A stretch of 64,000 bases of DNA from Flectonema sp. DT1601 (Eukaryota; Euglenozoa; Diplonemea; Diplonemida; Diplonemidae). The notes beneath the pieces were generated by a model. It was not told the origin of the DNA. It made no database searches and was given only the letters and a program-made list of their open reading frames with translations. The position numbers and the translations under genes are program-made. Each line of letters starts with the position of its first letter. Position 1 is the stretch's first letter. Shown piece after piece: positions 48,098 through 58,500 of this stretch. The stretch lies in assembly GCA_964019425.1 (NCBI GenBank), contig OZ025793.1, positions 992,001 to 1,056,000 of the forward strand. The letters are read 5' to 3'.

Positions 48098-48127
48098 ATT
48101 TTAGTTTTAGCCAGTTTGAAGTTGCTT
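48098..48127. repeat. Dispersed 30-nt motif, copy 2
   Basis: This is the partner of 46631-46660, with a single G/C difference. The two copies flank the small basic gene about 1.45 kb apart. Confidence 0.7.
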
Positions 48128-48366
48128 TCCATTTAATATTAGTATCAAGTTATCACCCACGTATCATACCCTAGATGATCATCTGTCGTTCTGTTTTATT
48201 ATTATTTGTTACGACGTTATCAGCAACATCTCTAAGTACGTTGTGGTCATCAGTGCAGTGATTTTTGAATAATAATTTTTTGATTTCTAAACAGCTTTCC
48301 CAAATCAGTTTATTAGATTATTTACTAATGTTGTAGTCAACGAAAATCAGTTACACATTACACATT

Positions 48367-48742
48367 ATGCCTGCTATACATTCAAATAGTGGTGGATTTG
48401 AACCAGTTACGTTTGCTGGATCACCGACTGTTTTTGGATCTGGAGGGTATGTTTGTACTATTTGATGGTATTTCATCACAAGATTTTCTGTAAATACTAC
48501 CAACAGATCCTATCAATGGACTGGTAAGAAGGAATGCGGAGTAGACACTGAAACCCTCGATAACGTTTGCAGCTACCACTTGACTCAACAGGTACTGTAC
48601 TTGCTGTTTAAAACGTTTCTATTCTCTACAAGCATTATTATTCCTTTTTTTCAAACAGGGACCCGAAGTCGACATTACCACACAGAGTGGACTAGTTGGG
48701 GGAGCTCAACCCATTAGTTATTCATCGTGCATGAAACGATAA
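48367..48742 (+). CDS. Very small three-exon protein (82 aa)
   Basis: I do not recognise it. Three exons of 80, 85 and 84 nt (48367-48446, 48507-48591, 48659-48742) join through introns of 60 and 67 nt, with GTATGT...CAACAG and GTACTG...AAACAG ends. The joined frame is open from ATG to TAA: it starts MPAIHSNSGGFEPVTFAG, has a middle SYQWTGKKECGVDTETLDNV and ends SYSSCMKR. The unspliced sequence has no frame of this length. It has no signal peptide and is Gly/Ser-rich with few charged residues. It lies 270 nt before the 1760-residue protein gene. Support rests on intron consensus and frame consistency only. Confidence 0.6.
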
Positions 48743-49010
48743 GTTTTTACACCCGTTCAATGATGGACTGCAACCATTATTATGTCAGCCAAAAAAAAAA
48801 GCTTCTTTTTTTTTTGTTGTTGTCAACTTTTTTTTAATTCTTTAACTTTTTTTTTTTGTAACCATTCTGCGTTTACAGGCAATTATACGTTCAGAACCAA
48901 AATATAAGTGTTGGTAGGTAGTTTGGGATGTTTTTTTTTTTAAAAAATTTTTTTATTATAGTTTACTAACTTTACTTTATAATTGGTAACGCAGTATTCA
49001 CATCAACAAA

Positions 49011-52000
49011 ATGTCTGCAACTGACTTCACAGCAACCATGGCGGAGATTCCGTCACACGGAGCTAGGTTGGGAGCTGCAGCGAAGATGGGTCTCGAAGGT
49101 TGCGTATTAACAGGCGTGGAGAATGAGGGTGCATTCACATCTACGTACGCAATTGTATGTCTAATGGCACGTAAGGACTCTGAAGGATTAGAAGCGGTTG
49201 TTCGAAAACATCGCTCCTGGGTTATCCAAGCGAGAGCTGTTCAATGCCTTTCAAAAATCGATCAAGCAAAAACAGCAAAACTTCTTATGGATCCTGACAT
49301 TCCAATTCAGATGCGCAGCGTTATTTTGAAATCTTTACGAGTCGGTAATGATGACGTCCTAAACTGTGTTCTGTCTAACAAGTCTTGGGGAGGTCTGAAG
49401 GCTGCCATTGAACTTATGCGACGATTCCCACGAGGTGATGTCTACGAGGAATTAATGAAAAAGTGGCTTCCAAAACTTGGAAGCATGAACCAACTTCTCG
49501 GAATTGAAATCGAGAAAAAATACGACGAAGAGTATCTGTACCAATCTGCAGCAGCAAAGTACCCGCAATTAATGCTAACTATGTTGAAGAATGAGAAAGG
49601 TGACATCAACTTTAGATGGTACCGTGCAAGTAAAGTTTTATCAAAGGAACACCCTGACGAAATGGTCAGCATTCTAAAAGAGAAATCATGGAATCCACGT
49701 GCTATTTGGTTTATTGCTCGTCCGCTTATCAAACACAGCCCTGATGCAGTTATAAATATTTTTAAAGAACGAAAGATTATCGATGATGGATTGTTTTGGT
49801 GTTTGAGAACAGTCTTTGACAACACCAACCATCGTCGAGAAATTCTAAACATTGTTTTAGATAATATCAAATTCGTACCTGCAGAGACCGGTGACAGAAT
49901 AATCAATCTCCTAACTGGTAAGTCAAAGAGAATGTACTCTCTCGATAACGAACTAACTGAACTGACCATTGCTAAACGCAATGCCGACTGGATCAGATTA
50001 CTCTCTGATCTCAGTGACAGCACTCCATACAAATTCACAACAGAGATATTCATCAGATGCTTACGAAAACATGTTATGGCAAAGCGTGAAACTTCAATCG
50101 GGAAGTTGTTGCGCAAATTAAATATTACAGAAACAGAGAGCAACTCCATATGGACAAACATTTATGAAGATGACGATACGACTGAAAAGCTCAGTGAGAT
50201 GATCAGAAAAAAGGGTCTCAATGAGGATGGATTGAGCTCTGATTTCTTTAAGTCGATACCGAAAACAGTTACTGATGAAGTGTTGCTCAGTTATTCAACG
50301 ACAGAAGAGTTTCTTGAGATGGAAATTAAAAATCGTTGCAATCTGTTGTCACAACTTCCCTACAAAATAGCTGCGAAAACATTTAAAGTTATTTCAAACG
50401 ATGCAACTCCTGAAAACAGAGTTATAGGGTTGAAGGCCATTTGGTCTGGTGTTACCAAACAAAAAGACGTCGACATTGAAGAGATAAGAGAAGTATTAAC
50501 TTATATTTATGACAGAATAAAAAGGGATCACGAAGAGATTACATCTCCCGTTATAAAAAAGATTCTACTCTCAACTCCTCATGAAATACTTTCACAACTG
50601 GTTGATGGGGATAAGCTACTCAACCTGTTCACTGTAAGTGTGGGGTTAGCACTTCCATTGGAAGACGGATGGACTGAATGGTGTGCAGCTGTTTGCGTTA
50701 GGGCTCCAGTTGTTTTTGAAGGAAACGACGTTGAAATTGAATATAATAGTTTCTTTCGATTAATCTTAAAAAGGATAAACACGGAGTTCCGTACTCTCGG
50801 CTCCACATGGCCTAAAAGTCTCATCACTGCACTGAAAGACTACCGAACAAAGTCTAAAAAAGGAGATTTCCAGCCTCACGATGCTGATCAACTTGCAACA
50901 GTAGTCAAAGAGATTGTAGACGCTTGTGATAGCGCGGGTATGTTTGGAGAATACACAAAGAGGACTAAAACTGAAGAAGGTAACACACGTATTCCATCGA
51001 CGCTTTCTGATGCCGGGTACACATCCGATGCTATGACGAAATCTGAGATACTGGAATGTTGGAACCATGTTCAAACGTTGAAGATTTTAAGATTTTACGG
51101 AGCAGACCTACTGATGATTTCCCCTCATGCCAAACAACATGCGACTACTTTTTTAAAGAAATTGGTATTCAAAAAGACGTCACCAGTCGCAGCAGCTCTT
51201 GTATTGAACATCGCTGAACTACCTGAAAAACGTTTACTGGCATGGCCTCAGTTTGCAGTGTTCGTAAAGAAGGCTCTCACAAGTCTACTGGATGTGTCTC
51301 AAGAGAGTTCTGTTGGATACCGATCAGTAGATGGAAGGCTTCTGGTTTCATCAATTATTAATAAACTTATTAAAGATCTTCCTATGGCTTCGAGAACTCA
51401 TTCTATGGTTTTGTTTAAAAATAACGTAAGCTCTGAACTTGCTTCTGAAATATCCAAATGGGCGATGCCTTACGAGTCACTTTGGGAGTTAAGTTGTGAC
51501 ATTTTATCGGGTTGTTGTGTCTCGTGGAAAGATGGAATCCCGTCATCATTTATTAAAGACAATCATTCAAAGGAAGGTGGGCGTGTTATGCTAAACGAAC
51601 ATGACAGAAGTCTCTTAGGTAACATTTACAGAAAAATCTGCCCTTCGACAAGGACACTGAGGGAAACAATATCTTGGAGGTCAGACAATGTTAGAGGACT
51701 CACTGCTGGGGCTATTGCTGCAAGTGCTAATTCCCAAGACATAGTTTCATTGTTGCGGCAGTTTTCGCGTCCTAAAAGTGCCGCCGAGGAATACGCACTC
51801 AATGAAGTGGTTAACGTGTTTTGCAGAAGTGAAGTTACACAAAGAGACACTCAGTCACTCGTTCACACATTACGCAACTTATTTGGGGTGGATGAGACTT
51901 TTGAGTGTCGCTCTGTAGGACGCGCGAAGAGAAACCGGTTCACACGGACACCTGCATCAAAGGCTCGGATTGTTCGCAAATCTGAGAAAAGATCAAAAAC

Positions 52001-54293
52001 CCTTCCGAAACAAAAATGCTACGGAATCGATGCTATGCTCGCGTTGATGGATAAAATAGAAATCGTAAATAAAAACGAAATCCACGGTATGGTCTCGGCA
52101 ATCGTTATTGTGTTTTCAAAAATCCATAATTGCAACACAAGGATTAAAGCATCAAATATTCATCAAGATTACTTTGTATTAATGAAAAGATGTATTGCTC
52201 TTTGTAAGAAGTACGACAAAGGTGAAGCGCAATGGTACACTTGTTACCATCATTTTGGATATGTTTCTCACATACTTCCTGAGGCATACAATATTATTAT
52301 AAATAGGTTTCGATTGGTCAGAAATATTGATGGTATCTTACCACTTTTACTCCCGTCGGTTACAAAACAGGCTAGGATTACGCAACTGATAACAACAGGA
52401 ATTCCTGAAGTAAATAAATTTAACGATGATGTTAAAAAATGCTTCAGTCCGTCAAATTGTTTTTGGCATTCCCATGAAATTCAAAAGCATGTCTTATCGT
52501 TTAGACAAGATTTATTCGAAGATTTACTACCACCACCTGGAACTCCCATCCCAGGTGGTGGTCAATACCTAATGGGTATTGCTTCAAAACAAGCCACGGA
52601 TAGGTTTCCAGGAATGACGTATTCAACGGGTCCTACTTTTACATTAAAGCCAGCATGCCAAATTGCCTTATATAACATGCATCTTAAACAAGTTCTTACC
52701 ACGTCGTCAAGGAATCGTTTCTCCCTGTGTGATCAAAATAATTGGAACACTGAGTTGAATGTCTTGTGCTCATTAACTGATGTTCCTGAGCTCTCTGACT
52801 TTGAGAATAAAGATCATCCGTTACGCAAATTTCTTCAAACGGTAACAGATGCGAAGACAAAGTGGGGTGACAAGGAGCTGCCTACAGAATGTAGCATTAG
52901 CTCAGTAGACAAGAGTCTTCCAGACTATAAAGAAAGTTGCTGTATGTTAGAAGGTATGCTCAAAAGTAAAGAATTGATTGTCGCACTTAGAATTTTTCAC
53001 GACCAGGAAATGGCGCTTAGTTTAGTTAAAGACCACCTCGACATCGGATTAATTGAAAAGACTGCTATCCCATCAACCTCAAGTTTACTGAGAACAATTA
53101 ATCCGACAAAAGCTGCAGAGGTATTGACAACCATTCTTGGTAGAGAAGAAACAAGAGTTGCTGCACGTTTACAGCTGAGCCGTTCTATAGTTGCATGCCT
53201 GCTGTACCGCGAAAACGATGCTGAACGTTTGATCCGTCAAGAAGCTCGTCTTGATGTGTCTCGCACTGCTGACAAGGGAGTGATGGTCTCAATGACGTCT
53301 TCTCTTGCAACTAGTCCTCTTCTTGAAAAGATTCCTTCATTGTGGGATATTATGCTTTACCTTAAGCAAGACCCTTCTGAAGAAACTCGTTACGTCGCTG
53401 GTGAGCTTCTAAAGACACTCGCTGGTGAGAATAATGTCAAGTCTTTGAACTCTGAGTACTGGCCTTACTGTGCCTCTCCTGGTTTAGCAGGTATCTGCTC
53501 AAACTTCTTAGGGAAAGGGTCTCTTAATATGCATGCTGTGATTTGTTTAGAAAATTGGTTGCAATTCGTCATGTCTGACACAACTCACAAGGTGGCTGAC
53601 GTCGATGCATTAGAAGTAGTCACTGCAATGCAGAGAACAACTAATTCTGATTTAATGTCCAGAGTATCATTAGCACTAACACAACGAGGACACCCAGAAG
53701 CGATTGTCCGCGTGGTTGGTGATAAGATTAATCAGCTTAAGGCTGCATCTGAAGCTCGTGATTTAACTACAGCAAGAGGGGTTCTAGATACTCTTAGCGG
53801 ATTGGCAGTAACTAAACGTCGTCATCTTGTTGCTTGTGAGTACGGAGCGAAGAAAGCTGCTCAGAATTTATTGTCAAACAAGTCAACTCGTCATTTCGGA
53901 TTTCGAATGCTAGCCGGCATGATGGACTTCAAAGATCCTGCTGTCGGTTCTGGTGAACTATTTGCTGCCTTTTTCAGAGCTGGTTGGGATTCACTTACCT
54001 CAATGATGTCTGCTGTAAAGGAAGCATACACAGATCAAAATGGACCTCGCAACCATCTTCAAAAACGTGCAGTAAAATATCTCCAAGACCACGAACAGAA
54101 CACTGATATAAACGCTCGCCTCATGAAGATGATGCTCATTAATTCTGTTTCAGAAAGAACTAACGATATCGAAAGGCATTTATTTGATATGATGCAAGAC
54201 GACAATGAATACATTGCCACCATGGCAATTGATATGTTTCCAAGACCAGAAGCACCAGCATTCGTTGCTGTTCCAAAGCGCGTTGTTATGTGA
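49011..54293 (+). CDS. Large predicted HEAT-like helical-repeat protein (1760 aa)
   Basis: I do not recognise an orthologue. Nearly the whole sequence reads as paired amphipathic helices: the first 450 residues carry recurring units such as RAVQCLSKIDQAKTAKLLMD, IQMRSVILKSL and LSKEHPDEMVSILKEKSWNP, as in HEAT or ARM solenoids. A similar pattern returns at about 1390-1750 (PSEETRYVAGELLKTLAGEN, NEYIATMAIDMFPRPEA). In between lies a less regular part, with a basic segment at about 965-1000 (GRAKRNRFTRTPASKARIVR) and a Pro-rich loop LLPPPGTPIPGGGQ near 1175. There is no membrane segment or enzyme motif. The 5.3-kb frame has no intron. The ATG follows GGTAACGCAG. Such solenoids are typically scaffolds or transport adaptors. 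Confidence 0.75.
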   Translation: MSATDFTATMAEIPSHGARLGAAAKMGLEGCVLTGVENEGAFTSTYAIVCLMARKDSEGLEAVVRKHRSWVIQARAVQCLSKIDQAKTAKLLMDPDIPIQMRSVILKSLRVGNDDVLNCVLSNKSWGGLKAAIELMRRFPRGDVYEELMKKWLPKLGSMNQLLGIEIEKKYDEEYLYQSAAAKYPQLMLTMLKNEKGDINFRWYRASKVLSKEHPDEMVSILKEKSWNPRAIWFIARPLIKHSPDAVINIFKERKIIDDGLFWCLRTVFDNTNHRREILNIVLDNIKFVPAETGDRIINLLTGKSKRMYSLDNELTELTIAKRNADWIRLLSDLSDSTPYKFTTEIFIRCLRKHVMAKRETSIGKLLRKLNITETESNSIWTNIYEDDDTTEKLSEMIRKKGLNEDGLSSDFFKSIPKTVTDEVLLSYSTTEEFLEMEIKNRCNLLSQLPYKIAAKTFKVISNDATPENRVIGLKAIWSGVTKQKDVDIEEIREVLTYIYDRIKRDHEEITSPVIKKILLSTPHEILSQLVDGDKLLNLFTVSVGLALPLEDGWTEWCAAVCVRAPVVFEGNDVEIEYNSFFRLILKRINTEFRTLGSTWPKSLITALKDYRTKSKKGDFQPHDADQLATVVKEIVDACDSAGMFGEYTKRTKTEEGNTRIPSTLSDAGYTSDAMTKSEILECWNHVQTLKILRFYGADLLMISPHAKQHATTFLKKLVFKKTSPVAAALVLNIAELPEKRLLAWPQFAVFVKKALTSLLDVSQESSVGYRSVDGRLLVSSIINKLIKDLPMASRTHSMVLFKNNVSSELASEISKWAMPYESLWELSCDILSGCCVSWKDGIPSSFIKDNHSKEGGRVMLNEHDRSLLGNIYRKICPSTRTLRETISWRSDNVRGLTAGAIAASANSQDIVSLLRQFSRPKSAAEEYALNEVVNVFCRSEVTQRDTQSLVHTLRNLFGVDETFECRSVGRAKRNRFTRTPASKARIVRKSEKRSKTLPKQKCYGIDAMLALMDKIEIVNKNEIHGMVSAIVIVFSKIHNCNTRIKASNIHQDYFVLMKRCIALCKKYDKGEAQWYTCYHHFGYVSHILPEAYNIIINRFRLVRNIDGILPLLLPSVTKQARITQLITTGIPEVNKFNDDVKKCFSPSNCFWHSHEIQKHVLSFRQDLFEDLLPPPGTPIPGGGQYLMGIASKQATDRFPGMTYSTGPTFTLKPACQIALYNMHLKQVLTTSSRNRFSLCDQNNWNTELNVLCSLTDVPELSDFENKDHPLRKFLQTVTDAKTKWGDKELPTECSISSVDKSLPDYKESCCMLEGMLKSKELIVALRIFHDQEMALSLVKDHLDIGLIEKTAIPSTSSLLRTINPTKAAEVLTTILGREETRVAARLQLSRSIVACLLYRENDAERLIRQEARLDVSRTADKGVMVSMTSSLATSPLLEKIPSLWDIMLYLKQDPSEETRYVAGELLKTLAGENNVKSLNSEYWPYCASPGLAGICSNFLGKGSLNMHAVICLENWLQFVMSDTTHKVADVDALEVVTAMQRTTNSDLMSRVSLALTQRGHPEAIVRVVGDKINQLKAASEARDLTTARGVLDTLSGLAVTKRRHLVACEYGAKKAAQNLLSNKSTRHFGFRMLAGMMDFKDPAVGSGELFAAFFRAGWDSLTSMMSAVKEAYTDQNGPRNHLQKRAVKYLQDHEQNTDINARLMKMMLINSVSERTNDIERHLFDMMQDDNEYIATMAIDMFPRPEAPAFVAVPKRVVM

Positions 54294-54729
54294 GCAACGA
54301 ACTTGTTCTTAGCTCCCTCTCATCAAGTGTATTAAAAAGATTCTTTATCTTGTTGCCTCTCCCTGTGGTGGCATGTGATCTCGTTATATTATAATGTGAT
54401 GCTTTCTAAATAGATGCCAGCTATATGTAACGGTCCCTCCCTTTTGCGAATTATCTCTTTGAAAATTATAATTTGGAGCATCTTGTTCTTCTGATTCTCT
54501 CATTCTTTTCATTTAATGTCGTTCACGGACGTGTTTGTTTCAGGAAAATTATATTATTGTCAACTGGGATAGAAATATTTTTTTGTTTTCTGTAATATCT
54601 TTAACGCGAATAACCGCAGTAAGGCTTCATTCTATTTTGGTCTTTCTGAAATCGTCTCTCATGATCTAAACGTCTCCCCCCTTTTTTCTTCTTTTTTTCC
54701 CCCTTTCAATGCCGTTCGGAGTGTTTTTA

Positions 54730-54777
54730 GGTCCGACGCAGTTACGACCATAAGCTGACTGTCGTCTTACCTGATCC
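54730..54777. repeat. Dispersed 48-nt motif, copy 2
   Basis: GGTCCGACGCAGTTACGACC and following bases pair with 46462-46508. Substitutions are mostly transitions (A/G and T/C), with no gap. Confidence 0.7.
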
Positions 54778-54911
54778 TTTTGTTTTCATTTCTTGCTGAG
54801 TTGTATGGCTATGTGCTATACCAGGTTATTTCTCTTTTTATTTTCTTAAGTTATTTTCAACTTATCAGCCTCTGGACAAGGTGAGTGTCAGGAGTCGATA
54901 ACTCCAGCCGA

Positions 54912-54980
54912 AGCTATAAAACTACAATCTTCGCGATTGGGTCCTTACTGATGCGGGCTACCCATCGTAGTCACAAGTTC
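54912..54980. repeat. Dispersed intergenic element, copy 2
   Basis: It aligns with 23721-23787. The GCGGG...CCC hairpin of copy 1 is only partly kept here (GATGCGGGCTACCCATC can still form a weaker stem). Confidence 0.55.
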
Positions 54981-55505
54981 TGCATTTTACTAATTACTAA
55001 CTAATTGTTTTCCTAAAGGGACAAGTAGTATAAGATTATTACCCTATATGTTGGGAAATTGCAGAAGGGAATACCTTTCTTTTACTTATCTCTTATCTTT
55101 TATTCTCACTTTTTCTTTTTCCAAAAATTAATGATAACCAACTAATTGTTTTTTAAACTCGTAAATTATTGACTGCAGTAGTAGGCATCCGAGAAGGAAA
55201 CACCGACCGAGTTACTCGCGTAGTTGACCTTTTTATCTAACCTATCGGATGTTTTAGTACGCACGTTTATGTTTTACTTATTACGGTTCTTACTGCCATG
55301 CGGTTCGAAAGTTCCTGCCGCAGAAGTACTGAATGTTTGTTTTGAGCACTTTTTTTTTTCCCGATCGTTCCAATGAGGCGTATAGTATGATTCTATTTGT
55401 ATAACTTTAGTACAGCATCACACAAAGAAAACAAAAAACCGAGTCCGTATGCCATTGAAAAGTCAATAACATTTTCTCAGCAGTTACCTTACCCATGATA
55501 TTAAA

Positions 55506-58500
55506 ATGAAGTCCTACCCAGCCCTAGAGAAGTCTTTGCGGGAATTTTATAGATGGTACTCTCCTGATAAACTAGGTGAGTGGGAATGGGTAACCACAAT
55601 GATCACGGAGTGGGAGGATGAAGATTCGATGTGGGAAGCATTAGCAAGAAAGTACGGACCATGGCCATGCAATCAACAACACTATCCAGAGCGTACAATA
55701 GAAAGGAGTGTGTCACCCTACCACAGAGATAATAAAATAGTTCCACTTGGTAGAGAACATAATATTGTTTTACGAACAACACGATTGTTGGAGACTGATA
55801 GAATATCACCCGTCTATTCATCACCGGAAATCCAAAAATGCCTCCAGTTCAATTCCGAGGGAACGTACCAACCCACCAAGTATACCTCCGTTGCGAATGC
55901 CGAATCAGTTGTTGAACTAACTCAGTTGGAAGATTTTCTCCTTTTTGGTCATCAACAGAGCATTGATGATGATATTAATAAGCATTCTCAGTTTTCTGGT
56001 ATTCAACCATTCGACTCTTTGTCACCTTCTCGAGTTGAAGGTCCACCACTGGATAAAGTAATGGTTCATGCTATTAAGGAACGTGATATTGAAGTCGAGC
56101 GTTTAAAGAAATTAATAATTCAACGGGAGCGAGAACTGCTGCAATTCAGAGAAGCGTCAGACCGTCAACGACAAATAATTGAGAAGGCTAAAGAAGAACT
56201 TCAACAAGTTAAAGACTTCAAACCAAGGCTACCATCTGAACTTCTTGTAACGAGTGTATTGGTTAATGGATGTGATGGTGAGAATATTACTCAACACTTA
56301 AATACAACAACTGAACAACCTTCTGAGGGAGATGAACAAAAGGAAGAATCAGGAGCCACATACTTCACTCTCATTGACCTCCCATTTAGAGGTAAGAAAA
56401 GACATGATCTTCCAGCAGGTGTTCTCGCAGCTCTAGTTTCTTCAGTTGTTGTTTGTGTATTTCCAACAGTAGAACGTCCTGAACCAGTCACACAACCAGG
56501 CTTTGCTCTCGTAGTATCGGCTACAGGCGCCCTTGCAAGAGAAGGAGAGGATTTAAAGTCCCCGGAAGTAACCAGATTCCCACACAACACTGTCGTGCAT
56601 GTCGACGAAGTCCGCGATCGTCGAGGACTTATTTCATTTCCTCAAACAGGTTGGATATCGTTAGTAAGTGGAGCAGGTAAGGTCTTAGTGGTACCAAACC
56701 CTCCACCTAAAGTAACTCACGGAACAATATTAGCAACCAGAGGCGCTGTCGTAAAGCAAAAATTAGATCCAAAAAGCGCTGAAGTCGGACGCGTAGACCG
56801 CCACGCCACCATCGACATCATCGAAATCGAAGGCAAACGAGCGCAGATAATCGCCCCACTAAAAGGATGGATCTCATTAAAGAACAGTGCTGGACAGGAC
56901 TTGGTAGAGATTGTTGACGATTCTATGCAGGTAGCTAACCGACCTGGACCAGCAAAGGTTGTCGTGGAGGTGTCAGTAAAACTTGACAAACCGAAGGAAA
57001 CGAAGAAGAAGAAAAATGACAAACGCCGTAAGAAAGCCTCCCCAGAAGTAATAATCCTCGCTGTGGGTGATACTGTTCAGGTTGAAGAGATTACTGATTC
57101 AAAAGTAAGGATTTCAGCACCGCATGCTGGTTGGTGTCCACTAAAAGTCTCTGGAAGAAATGCTTTCTCGCAGGAAAAAGAAGCTGAAGAAGTTCCTGAA
57201 CAGGAATCTGACAATAACGATGATGAAGAAGACTTTTTAGAATCTTCGGATGAGAATGAAGAAGAAACTGTAGTTCCTTCAAGTAGTCCTGTTTTTGATT
57301 CTGAGTATAAAGTTGAAGCGACTGAAGGAGGAGTAGACATCATCCAAATAAAGTATTGTTTGGATGCTACACTCTGGACTGGTATTGATCAAGGTAAGAT
57401 AATGCTCGCTGATGAATTCCATCCAAAGATATTCGACAGAGCTTTTGTACTTCCTATTTCTTATGAGTCACGTCATGAGAATTCAAAGAATCACTTTTCT
57501 ATAACACCGTCACATCCTACAAACTTATATTTACTATGGCCTGGTGGGCAACGTCGACCCGGCTGGCTTGGTGTTAAATTCACTAAACTACAACGATATG
57601 AAGTACGCTGTACTCCTACGGAAGACTGCGAAGATCCATTTCATTATTTTGATGTGTTCAAACACGATGGTCCTTTGAAAAAGAACTTTGTATTCCCAGC
57701 GACAGGTGTTAACAAAAACAGTCCTGGATCTCAACTTCCATTCGCTGTAGTTGTCGCGCAGCACATTGAACGACCTCCGAACAACAAACGGGTGCTTAAG
57801 AAGTCATGGCCAACACTGGGCAAGAAAGTAGCCGTGACATCAAGAAACTGGCACACAGGTCAGATCATTGGAAGGGTTACCTCACAAAAAGACTTGCAGT
57901 TCGGAAGATGGAAAGTTGCAATGGATCGAAATCTGTTTGAAAATCCCAGACCGATCCACTTCTACAGCACATCAGAAATGCGTGACTTCGCAGGTCAAAT
58001 TAAAGAGTTGGATCCTATTTCAGTGAAGTCAACACCGTCGTGGGAAGGTTTAGAGGGAATTAAATTGAAAACAGACCTTGCATCATCCAATAAATCATCT
58101 CTAGTTAATATATTCTTTGGTATTAAACAAGGACTTAATAAGAAAATTATCGGATGGGGACAAGTAGCCATTGCTCCAATCGATCTCGTCCAAGGACCAA
58201 CAACGAAAACTGTTAACCTAACGGGAGTACCGGAAGATAAAACACACGCACCCCGTCCGCTTAGTGTTAAGGAAGCGATGATTAAATCAGCAAAACCACC
58301 ACCTCCAGTACTGGTTAAAGAAGCAGGTCCAGCTGTAATTGTCAACAAAAGCGGTGCTTACGCCAGAAAGACTGCGAAAACCAGTTCCGATGTCATTGAA
58401 ATACTAAAATACAACACTAAAGTTAACATTACTAAAATAGTAGGAAGGAGGGCAGAGATTGACAATCCAGTTGAAGGTTGGATCAGCACGTCGGATTCAA

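Larger units (their letters stand above)
54294..55505. other. Intergenic spacer, 1.2 kb, with two dispersed motifs
   Basis: AT-rich, with copies of a 48-nt and a 69-nt motif (listed separately). ACATTTTCTCAG ends at about 55481 before the next gene. No gene supported. Confidence 0.65.
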
